A stretch of 9,360 bases of DNA, taken from an uncultured Mailhella sp. GTDB lineage: Bacteria > Desulfobacterota > Desulfovibrionia > Desulfovibrionales > Desulfovibrionaceae. The notes under the pieces are model-generated. The model saw only the letters and a list, made by a program, of their open reading frames with translations. It was not told where the DNA came from and did no database searches. Location: the NCBI GenBank assembly GCA_905192935.1, contig CAJJMX010000055.1:1-9360 (forward strand), read 5' to 3'. Position numbers and translations under genes: made by a program. Shown here in pieces: positions 1-5,908 of this stretch (position 1 is the first letter of the stretch; each line of letters starts with the position of its first letter).

Positions 1-632
1 CGGATGAGCAGAACCAGCTTGTGGGCGGCGTCCTGTCCGTCGATGTCCAGCGATGGATCGGCTTCGGCCAGACCGAGGTCCTGAGCTTCCTTGAGCGCGG
101 TCGGGAAGTCGAAGCCGTGGCTGTTCATCTCGGAAAGAATGTAGTTGGATGTGCCGTTCAAAATGCCCATCACCGAAGTGATGTGGTTGCCGGCAAGGCT
201 GTCGCGCAGGGTCTGGATGACGGGAATGGCGCCTGCGGAGCTGGCTTCATAACCGAGAGCCACGTTCTTTTTTGCGGCAAGCGCGAAGATTTCACGGCCG
301 TATTCCGCAAGCAGGGCCTTGTTGGCGGTGACGACGGACTTGCCGTTTTCCATGGAGCGCATGATGAGATCTCTGGCTACCGTGGTTCCGCCCATGAGTT
401 CCACGACCACCTGAATGTCGGGGTCGTCCGCGAGGGACAGGGCGTTGTCGGTGAGGACGACGCCTTCGGGCAGATCCCGCTTTTTGGCGAGATTGTGTAC
501 GGCCACCGCCTTGATCGTGATTTCGCGGCCCGTTCTGCGCAGAATTTCGTCATGATTCTTTTGCAGCATTTCCACGAGACCGCTGCCGACCGTACCGAGG
601 CCGGCTATGCCGATGCAAAGGTTCTGAGACAT
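1..632 (-). CDS. hom: Homoserine dehydrogenase (N-terminal 210 residues, truncated by window edge)
   Basis: Predicted to reduce aspartate-4-semialdehyde to homoserine with NAD(P)H, the branch step to threonine and methionine in the cytoplasm. Translating the minus strand from the ATG at 632 gives an open frame of 210 full codons that leaves the window without a stop. Visible motifs are the Rossmann nucleotide loop GIAGLGTVGSGL (residues 8-19), the SVVTANKALLAEYG block (about 99-112), GILNGTSNYIL (156-166) and the active-site region ending DIDGQDAAHKL, whose D201 and K205 have the spacing of the family's catalytic Asp/Lys pair. The start has a GGAG ribosome binding site at 638-641, five bases upstream. 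The C-terminus, where many homologues carry an ACT regulatory domain, lies outside the window, so allosteric control cannot be judged. The aminotransferase gene lies 130 bases upstream on the same strand, so co-transcription is likely. The family call is very secure. Confidence 0.96.
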   Translation of the reverse strand, partial: MSQNLCIGIAGLGTVGSGLVEMLQKNHDEILRRTGREITIKAVAVHNLAKKRDLPEGVVLTDNALSLADDPDIQVVVELMGGTTVARDLIMRSMENGKSVVTANKALLAEYGREIFALAAKKNVALGYEASSAGAIPVIQTLRDSLAGNHITSVMGILNGTSNYILSEMNSHGFDFPTALKEAQDLGLAEADPSLDIDGQDAAHKLVLLI

Positions 633-693
633 GCAAGCTCCAAAGGAGGAAAGAGGTTCTGCCGGTCGGGGAGCGGACGGTCATGCCGCCGCT

Positions 694-747
694 CTTCCGG
701 CTTCGGAAGGGAGGCAGGGTGACGCTGTCGCGTCCTGCCGTCCCTCC
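694..747 (-). promoter_or_regulatory. Hairpin pair in the aminotransferase-hom spacer
   Basis: Read on the minus strand, arms at 747-735 and 718-705 form a long stem: GGCAGG pairs with CCTGCC, and after one bulged C about seven more pairs follow, including a G-U. A smaller ACGC/GCGT stem with a GACA loop sits on top. Overlapping its 3' arm, CTTCCG/CGGAAG (709-694, AAGC loop) forms a second hairpin, so the 705-709 bases can serve only one stem at a time. No U-tract follows, so this is not a standard intrinsic terminator. It may set relative expression of the two genes, protect an RNA end, or act as an attenuator; the role is inference. Confidence 0.45.
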
Positions 748-762
748 GTCTTATCTAGGATA

Positions 763-1938
763 TCAGCCTTCCTGAAGCACCTTCTTGATGCCCTGGAGGG
801 CCTGCCTGGTGCGTTTCTGGTTTTCGATGAGGGCAAAGCGCACGTATTCGTCGCCCATCTGTCCGAAGCCGATGCCGGGCTGCACGGCCACATGGGCCTT
901 CTGCAGCAGGAGCTTGGAAAACTCCATGGAGCCCATGGCGCGGAAGGGTTCGGGGATGCGGCCCCAGGCGAACATGGTGGCCTTGGGCGGCGTGATGGGC
1001 CATCCTATGCGGTTGAGTCCCGCGCAGAGCACGTCGCGGCGCTTGCGGTATTCGTCGCAGATTTTTTCCACGGCGTCGCGCGGCGCGTTGAGGCCCACGG
1101 TGGCGGCTATCTGGATGGGCTGGAATATGCCGTAGTCGAGATAGCTTTTAATGCGGGTGAGAATGTGCACGAGATCGCGGTTTCCGAGACAGAAGCCCAT
1201 GCGCCAGCCGGCCATGGAATAGCCCTTGGTCATGGAGTAGAATTCCACGCCCACGTCCTTGGCGCCCTTGGCCTGCAGGAAGCTCGGCGCCTTGTAGCCG
1301 TCGTAGCACAGATCGGCGTAGGCCATGTCGTGGATGACCCACATCTTGTGCTCCTTGGCGAATTCCACGATGCGCTCGAAGAACGGAAGGTCCACGACCT
1401 GCGTGGTGGGGTTCTGCGGATAGCTTATGATGAGCAGCTTCGGCTTGGGCCAGGTCTGCTTGGTGGCGGTGAGCAGGTCTTCAAAGAAGTCGCGGTCTTC
1501 CGCCACGGGAATACGGCGCACGTCGGCCCCGCAGATGACGGGGGCGTACACATGGATGGGATAGGTGGGGTCCGGTGCGAACACCACGTCGCCGGGGTTC
1601 AGCATGGCAAGGCACAGATGGGCAAGGCCTTCCTTGGAACCTATGGTGGCTATGGCCTGTGTTTCCGGGTCGAGGTGCACGTCGTAGCGGCGGGCATAAA
1701 GGTCGCAGATGGCCTTGCGCAGATTGGGAATGCCCCGGGAGACGGAATAGCGGTGATTCACGGGCTTGCGGGCGGCCTCGCACAGCTTGTCCACGATGAA
1801 CTTGGGCGTCGGAAGATCGGGGTTGCCCATGGAAAGGTCGACGATGTCGATGTTCTGCTGGCGGAGCTGCTTCTTGATTTCTCCCACCACGGCAAAGGCG
1901 TAGGGGGGCAGACGGTCTATCCTCGAAAATTCGGGCAT
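763..1938 (-). CDS. alaC: PLP-dependent class I/II aminotransferase, AlaC (YfdZ) family
   Basis: A cytoplasmic fold-type I aminotransferase of 391 residues, normal length for the family. In E. coli AlaC transfers amino groups between glutamate and pyruvate/alanine. The sequence keeps the family signature almost throughout: FSRIDRLPPYAF at the N-terminus, LSMGNPDLPTP (35-45), YSVSRGIPNLR (64-74), TIGSKEGLAHL (98-108), PDPTYPIHVYAP (122-133), the NP of the NPTT block (N176), HDMAY with the pyridine-N aspartate D204, the PLP lysine K238 in SMTKGYSMAGWR, and the substrate-carboxylate arginine R367 in YVRFALIEN. The ATG at 1938 is chosen because the protein then begins exactly at the conserved region and GAGGA (1943-1947) lies four bases upstream. 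Longer upstream readings only run antisense through the neighbour. Its stop is 130 bases before hom. The true donor could instead be another amino acid such as methionine or aspartate, since hom is adjacent; the family is certain and the substrate is not. Confidence 0.93.
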   Translation of the reverse strand: MPEFSRIDRLPPYAFAVVGEIKKQLRQQNIDIVDLSMGNPDLPTPKFIVDKLCEAARKPVNHRYSVSRGIPNLRKAICDLYARRYDVHLDPETQAIATIGSKEGLAHLCLAMLNPGDVVFAPDPTYPIHVYAPVICGADVRRIPVAEDRDFFEDLLTATKQTWPKPKLLIISYPQNPTTQVVDLPFFERIVEFAKEHKMWVIHDMAYADLCYDGYKAPSFLQAKGAKDVGVEFYSMTKGYSMAGWRMGFCLGNRDLVHILTRIKSYLDYGIFQPIQIAATVGLNAPRDAVEKICDEYRKRRDVLCAGLNRIGWPITPPKATMFAWGRIPEPFRAMGSMEFSKLLLQKAHVAVQPGIGFGQMGDEYVRFALIENQKRTRQALQGIKKVLQEG

Positions 1939-1955
1939 ACTGTCCTCACAGTACG
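1936..1955 (-). promoter_or_regulatory. Start-codon hairpin with the Shine-Dalgarno in its loop (aminotransferase)
   Basis: In the minus-strand RNA, bases 1955-1948 pair with 1943-1936 (eight pairs, one of them G-U). The tetraloop is GAGG (1947-1944), the core of the ribosome binding site, and the whole AUG (1938-1936) is in the 3' arm. The central six pairs, TACTGT against ACAGTA, are perfect. This would present the ribosome binding site while pairing the start codon. The pairing is seen directly; a regulatory effect is inference. Confidence 0.5.
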
Positions 1956-1986
1956 GAAAGCCAGTCCATGTCGCGCTCTTCCCCTG

Positions 1987-2001
1987 GCGCTGGCATGACG
2001 C
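1987..2001. repeat. 15-base direct repeat, copy 1
   Basis: GCGCTGGCATGACGC on the plus strand, identical to the copy at 2105-2119, in the same orientation and 118 bases away (start to start). Both flanks differ at the next base. Both copies lie in the aminotransferase leader region. Confidence 0.75.
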
Positions 2002-2104
2002 TTCCGGGCCGCCTCGACACAGTCTGAACTGCTGAGGATTACAGGCATGCCGGGCGCTTGCGCGGCATACGGGAAACGGCGGGCTCTGAACCGGTGCCGG
2101 AGGC

Positions 2105-2119
2105 GCGCTGGCATGACGC
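2105..2119. repeat. 15-base direct repeat, copy 2
   Basis: Identical to the 1987-2001 copy. Here the minus-strand RNA can fold GCGC/GCGC around the element, which the other copy can do only partly (GCG/CGC). Two exact 15-mers within 135 bases of non-coding DNA are unlikely by chance and suggest a paired protein-binding or RNA element, though a small sequence duplication is also possible. Confidence 0.75.
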
Positions 2120-2136
2120 GCATCCGACGGAGCCTG

Positions 2137-2174
2137 CCTTGATGATATTTCACGTTTATAGTAGTACATCAAGG
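2137..2174. promoter_or_regulatory. Inverted repeat CCTTGATG/CATCAAGG around divergent -10 elements
   Basis: Perfect 8-base arms at 2137-2144 and 2167-2174 are separated by 22 bases. The spacer holds TATAAA for the minus strand (2160-2155) and TATAGT for the plus strand (2157-2162), which overlap. The plus-strand -10 lacks a good -35 at normal spacing; TTGATG in the left arm is only 12 bases away. The geometry fits an operator that could repress or coordinate both directions, or a bidirectional promoter. No cognate regulator is visible in the window. Confidence 0.45.
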
Positions 2175-2184
2175 GAGTTGTAAA
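2155..2184 (-). promoter_or_regulatory. Sigma-70-type promoter for the aminotransferase-hom unit
   Basis: On the minus strand TTTACA (2184-2179) is followed after 18 bases by TATAAA (2160-2155), close to the -35/-10 consensus in otherwise GC-rich DNA. The expected start point is near 2148. It lies in the only AT-rich part of the divergent region. This is a sequence match only. Confidence 0.55.
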
Positions 2185-2186
2185 GA

Positions 2187-2220
2187 GGCCGGCATGAGGG
2201 CTGCCCGGCTTTTCTTTTTT
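2187..2220 (+). terminator. Terminator-like hairpin with U-tract at the recD2 start (possible attenuator)
   Basis: GCCGG (2188-2192) pairs with CCGGC (2205-2209), continued inward by CA/TG after one bulged C and outward by a G-U pair. The seven-base loop is 2195-2201, and TTTTCTTTTTT (2210-2220) follows immediately. This is a standard intrinsic terminator shape in the plus direction. The GAGG ribosome binding site (2185-2188) touches the base of the stem and the ATG at 2194 is in it, so the same fold would both stop transcription and hide the first candidate start. No plus-strand gene ends here, which makes a leader attenuator more likely than an ordinary terminator. Confidence 0.6.
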
Positions 2221-4518
2221 CCTAACGCGGCCCGGGCGAAAATCATGGAACAGATGGATATGCTGGCCTCGGAAGACACCGACAGGCCGGAGGAATTTTC
2301 CGGCACGCTGGAGCGCGTGGTCTTCCACAACGAGGAGAACGGCTGGACGGTATTCCGGCTCCGGGTCGAGGGGCGGGAAGACCCTGTGGCGGTCGTGGGC
2401 AGCATGTCGTCTCCGCAGCCCGGCGCGCGTCTTCGGGTGAAGGGACGCTGGATAAATCATCCGAAGTTCGGCAGGCAGATCCAGATGTCCTCCTGCGAGG
2501 AGGAACTGCCCGCCACGGAAGAGGGCATACGGCTCTTTCTGGCTTCCGGCTGCATCAAGGGCATAGGTCCCAAGTGGGCCGACCGCATCGTGGCGCATTT
2601 CGGTGCAAGCACGCTTGAGGTCATGGATCACGACCCTGACCGCATGCTGGAGCTGCCGCGTTTCGGCAAGAAGAGACTCGAGGCCATGAAGGCGTCCTGG
2701 GCGGAGCATCAGGGCATACGAGAGCTCATGATCTTTCTTCAGCCCCACAGCGTGACCGCCAATCTTTCGGTGCGCATCTACCGCCAGTACGGCGCGCAGG
2801 CCCTTGCCGTGGTGCGCGAGAATCCCTACCGGCTGGCCATGGACATCCACGGCATAGGCTTCACCACCGCGGACGCGCTTGCCAGAAAGCTCGGTTTCGA
2901 CGAGTCGAGTCCCCTGAGGGCCGAGGCAGGCGTGCTTTATCTGCTCATGCGCCTTACCGAGGACGGACATGTCTACTATCCCCGCGATCTTCTTGTGGAT
3001 GAGGCCGTGGCCAAGCTTTCCGTTCCCGCGGACATGGCCGACGAGGCCATAGCCGACCTCGAGAGGGAAGAGCGCGTGGTCATCGAGGACCTCGGGGATC
3101 ATGAGGGCGTGTACCTGACGCGCAACTATATTTATGAGTCCAAGATAGCCTTCTACATGCAGAGGCTTCTGCACTCCCCGAAGTCCGTGCGTATTCCCGA
3201 GCCGAAGAAGCTCGTCAGGAAGGTCATAGACGCCATGCCCATGACGCTTGCCGAAGAGCAGAAGCAGGCCGTGTATACGGCGGCGTCTTCCAAGGTCATG
3301 GTGCTCCCCGGCGGCCCCGGCACGGGCAAGACCACCATCCTGAACGCCATCATCAAGGTGTTTCTTGAGGCGAAGGCCCGCGTGCTTCTCGCCGCGCCCA
3401 CGGGCCGCGCCGCCAAGAGGATGTCCGAGGCAAGCGGGCTGGAGGCCAAGACCATACACCGCCTTCTGGAGTACAGCCCGGCGGAGGACGGCTTCAACCG
3501 CAACGAGAACAATCCTCTCGCCTGCGGGCTTCTGGTGGTGGACGAGGCCTCCATGATGGACACCATGCTCATGTACCATCTGGTCAAGGCCGCTCCCGTT
3601 GGGGCCACGTTCATTCTCGTGGGCGACGTGAATCAGCTGCCTTCCGTGGGACCGGGCAACGTTCTGCGCGACGTCATAGCCTCCGGCGTCGTGCCCGTGG
3701 TCGAGCTTCTGGAAGTGTTCCGTCAGGCGGCGCAGAGCGACATCATCTGCAACGCCCACCTCATCAACAGAGGCAGTCTGCCGGAGCTGCATCAGAGAGC
3801 CGGACAGAAGACCGACTTTTATTTTTTCCGGCAGGAAGACCCCGAAGCCGCCGCCGATCTTGTGGTCGATCTCGTGAAGGACCGCATTCCCCGCAAGTTC
3901 GGCTTCCGCACCGAGGATATTCAGGTGCTCTCTCCCATGCTGCGCGGCGCCGTGGGCGTGAACAGTCTGAACCGCCGTCTTCAGGACGCCGTGAATCCGC
4001 AGCCCGTGTCTCTTGTCCGGGGCGAGAGGCAGTTCCGCCTGAACGACAAGGTCATGCAGGTGCGCAACAACTACGACAAGGACGTGTTCAACGGCGACAC
4101 CGGCACCATCATTTATCTGGACGCCGAGGAACGTGAACTCACCGTGCGCTTCGACGACCGCAACGTGAACTACCTCTGGGAAGAGATGGACGAGCTTGTC
4201 CCCGCCTATGCCATTTCCATACACAAGTCGCAGGGCGGCGAGTATCCCGTGGTGGTCATTCCGCTCATGATGCAACATTATATGCTTCTTCAGCGCAATC
4301 TGCTGTACACGGCCGTGACGCGCGGCAGAAAGATGGTCGTGCTGGTAGGCGAGTGGCGCGCGCTGTCCATGGCGGTGAAAAACAATCATATCCGCAGACG
4401 CTACACCTGGCTGGCGCACAGGCTGGCCGGAAGCGAAGGCGCGGTGCATGCCGAGATGCTGCCTGATGCAGCCGCTTCAGGCCGACGCCGTGCGGAAAAG
4501 GACGTGGAGAAATCATGA
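2194..4518 (+). CDS. recD2: RecD2-family ATP-dependent DNA helicase
   Basis: A superfamily 1B 5'-3' DNA helicase of the RecBC-independent RecD2 type, linked in other bacteria to repair and replication-fork maintenance. It has 774 residues, normal length. The N-terminal OB-like segment GTLERVVFHNEENGWTVFRL (37-56) is typical of RecD2. Helix-hairpin-helix segments follow around GCIKGIGPKWADRIV (119-133), LPRFGKKRLEAM (154-165) and IHGIGFTTADALA (218-230). Motor motifs are Walker A GGPGTGKT (373-380), APTGRAAKRM (401-410), Walker B VVDEAS (448-453), GDVNQLPSVGPG (477-488), the SIHKSQGGEYP block (675-685) and YTAVTRGR (705-712). The ATG at 2194 has GAGG five bases upstream, but the codons just after it form a terminator-like hairpin and U-tract. 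ATGs at 2245 and 2254 are in frame and also keep every conserved motif, so the true N-terminus may be 17-20 residues shorter. The gene overlaps the next one by four bases (ATGA). Confidence 0.93.
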   Translation: MRAARLFFFPNAARAKIMEQMDMLASEDTDRPEEFSGTLERVVFHNEENGWTVFRLRVEGREDPVAVVGSMSSPQPGARLRVKGRWINHPKFGRQIQMSSCEEELPATEEGIRLFLASGCIKGIGPKWADRIVAHFGASTLEVMDHDPDRMLELPRFGKKRLEAMKASWAEHQGIRELMIFLQPHSVTANLSVRIYRQYGAQALAVVRENPYRLAMDIHGIGFTTADALARKLGFDESSPLRAEAGVLYLLMRLTEDGHVYYPRDLLVDEAVAKLSVPADMADEAIADLEREERVVIEDLGDHEGVYLTRNYIYESKIAFYMQRLLHSPKSVRIPEPKKLVRKVIDAMPMTLAEEQKQAVYTAASSKVMVLPGGPGTGKTTILNAIIKVFLEAKARVLLAAPTGRAAKRMSEASGLEAKTIHRLLEYSPAEDGFNRNENNPLACGLLVVDEASMMDTMLMYHLVKAAPVGATFILVGDVNQLPSVGPGNVLRDVIASGVVPVVELLEVFRQAAQSDIICNAHLINRGSLPELHQRAGQKTDFYFFRQEDPEAAADLVVDLVKDRIPRKFGFRTEDIQVLSPMLRGAVGVNSLNRRLQDAVNPQPVSLVRGERQFRLNDKVMQVRNNYDKDVFNGDTGTIIYLDAEERELTVRFDDRNVNYLWEEMDELVPAYAISIHKSQGGEYPVVVIPLMMQHYMLLQRNLLYTAVTRGRKMVVLVGEWRALSMAVKNNHIRRRYTWLAHRLAGSEGAVHAEMLPDAAASGRRRAEKDVEKS

Positions 4519-5906
4519 CAGCAGTGCGTTATCCGACGCTCGGAAGACTGACGGAAGGCCTCGGCGCAAAGACCGCGGTCCTGGGACTTGTGCTTTGCGG
4601 AGCCGTGCTTGCCGGAGGCTGCGCCGGTCAGCCGAAAGTGCCTCAGCAGCGGCAGAACGCCGCGGGCGAGGTGCGGGACGTGCAGACCGTTCCCCAGAAT
4701 CTTGCCGTGTTCGCCGGACAGGCGGGAGGAAGTGCGCTTCTGCGTTCCCCGCAGGCGGCGCAGGAAGACATGGAGCAGTTTCGCCGCAGAGGTTTTGCGC
4801 CCGGGAACGCGGGAAAGATGTCCCGCGCCACGCTGCGCGAATTCGAGGCCGTGCTAAACTGGGCTCCGGGAAAGCGCGGCTTTGCCGAAAATCTGCGCCC
4901 CTGGAACGATGCGGCCTGGGAGAACATGAGGTACAACGCCGCACTGGACGAGGCTTCCTCACAGGGGAGGGCGGCCGTCGTGGTCAGGCATGCGGACCTT
5001 CGTCTGGCGCCTACCGTGAAGCCCCGCTTTGCGAGGATCGAGGGCGCGGGACAGGGCTGGCCCTTCGACGATTTCCAGCAGAGCTCCATGGCCGTGGGCA
5101 CGCCCGTCATGGTGCATCATGAAAGCCGCGACGGTGCGTGGCTTCTGGTGCAGAGCCCCATGGCCTGGGGCTGGGTGGAGGCGGGAAGCGTGGCCTTCGT
5201 GGATGAGGCCTTTCAGAGCCTCTGGCAGTCGGCTTCGCTGGGCTGCGTGGTGAAGGAAGACGTGTCCCTGAGAGATGCGGGCGCATTTTTTGCCGTGGCG
5301 GACATAGGCACGGTGCTGCCCATGAGCGGGCAGACGGTGCTGGTGCCCGTGCGCGGCGTCGACGGTCGTGCGCATGCGGCGCATGTGTCCGTGGAGTCCG
5401 GGAGCGTTCTGCCCATGCCGCAGCCTCTTACCGCTCAGGCCGTGGCCGCCGTAGGCGACCGCATGATGGGCGAGAACTACGGCTGGGGCGGCATGTACGG
5501 CAACAGGGACTGTTCGGCCATGATGCGCGATCTGTTCGCGCCCTTCGGCATCTGGCTGCCCAGAAATTCCGCGGCGCAGGCCAAGGCCGGAAATTTCCAC
5601 AGCGTTCAGGAGCTTTCCGCCGAAAACAAGACGAAAGCCATACTTCGCGGAGCCGAGCCTTTCCGCACGCTTCTCTGGCTGCCCGGACACATCGGACTCT
5701 ATGTGGGCAGCTTTGAAGGCAGGCCCGTGTTCTTTCACGATATCTGGGGCGTGCGCAGCAGGCTGCGCGACGGAAGGGAAGGCCGCATCATTCTCGGCAG
5801 GGCCGTGATCACCGGTCTTGAGCCCGGCAGTGAAAGAAGCGACGCCGACCCGAAGGGGCTGCTCATTGAGCGCATACGCGGCTATTCCATCATCGGCGGG
5901 CGGTAA
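4515..5906 (+). CDS. SH3b-NlpC/P60 peptidoglycan hydrolase, lipoprotein
   Basis: A predicted envelope-anchored cysteine peptidase that cuts peptidoglycan stem peptides, in this family usually between D-Glu and the diamino acid. It has 463 residues. A signal peptide with hydrophobic core AVLGLVLCGAVLAGG ends at Cys36 (lipobox-like AGGC), giving a lipid-anchored protein; the 20-residue n-region is rather long. An N-terminal region (about 50-150) precedes two SH3-like segments, one around 155-225 with a GAWLLVQSPMAWGWV core and one around 240-300. The catalytic domain follows: NYGWGG, then C333 in RDCSAMMRDLF, WLPRNS, H392 in WLPGHIGLYVG and third residue H408 in FFHD. This order matches a Desulfovibrio vulgaris NlpC/P60 enzyme of known structure (from memory). 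The start overlaps the recD2 stop and has GGAG upstream. The catalytic residues are intact, so activity is expected; exact bond specificity is inferred. Confidence 0.9.
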   Translation: MTAVRYPTLGRLTEGLGAKTAVLGLVLCGAVLAGGCAGQPKVPQQRQNAAGEVRDVQTVPQNLAVFAGQAGGSALLRSPQAAQEDMEQFRRRGFAPGNAGKMSRATLREFEAVLNWAPGKRGFAENLRPWNDAAWENMRYNAALDEASSQGRAAVVVRHADLRLAPTVKPRFARIEGAGQGWPFDDFQQSSMAVGTPVMVHHESRDGAWLLVQSPMAWGWVEAGSVAFVDEAFQSLWQSASLGCVVKEDVSLRDAGAFFAVADIGTVLPMSGQTVLVPVRGVDGRAHAAHVSVESGSVLPMPQPLTAQAVAAVGDRMMGENYGWGGMYGNRDCSAMMRDLFAPFGIWLPRNSAAQAKAGNFHSVQELSAENKTKAILRGAEPFRTLLWLPGHIGLYVGSFEGRPVFFHDIWGVRSRLRDGREGRIILGRAVITGLEPGSERSDADPKGLLIERIRGYSIIGGR

Positions 5907-5908
5907 TC

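Larger units (their letters stand above)
1939..2148 (-). promoter_or_regulatory. Long, structured 5' leader of the aminotransferase mRNA
   Basis: If transcription starts from the promoter at 2155-2184, about 210 bases of untranslated leader precede the aminotransferase. In RNA order it holds a 15-base element (2119-2105), a short stem with a UUCAG loop region (about 2092-2082), a central hairpin with ATGCCG/CGGCAT arms (2068-2047), a CAGT/ACTG stem with a TCAG loop (2029-2018), the same 15-base element again (2001-1987), and the start-codon hairpin. The layout is nearly symmetric. I do not recognise any known riboswitch consensus such as SAM, SAH, glycine or cobalamin classes. No convincing leader peptide is seen; a GTG-started frame from 2153 has no ribosome binding site and runs into the gene out of frame. 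Confidence 0.4.

Noticed and set aside
1..722. Plus-strand frame of 233 codons from base 21 over the hom region
   Set aside because: The minus strand gives a clear homoserine dehydrogenase; the plus frame is a shadow.
631..1998. A 455-codon plus-strand frame antisense to the aminotransferase
   Set aside because: The opposite strand encodes a full-length, motif-complete aminotransferase. The plus-strand product is low-complexity (Gly/His/Ala/Val) and unrecognisable.
1917..2153. Possible leader peptide of 78 codons upstream of the aminotransferase
   Set aside because: It starts with GTG right at the promoter -10 with no ribosome binding site, overlaps the gene out of frame and has no run of regulatory codons.
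763..4449. A minus-strand open frame of 1228 codons running antisense through recD2 and into the aminotransferase
   Set aside because: Only its last 391 codons are real (the aminotransferase). The rest is rich in His, Gly and Arg, shows no known domain and is the mirror of strongly conserved recD2 codons in high-GC DNA.
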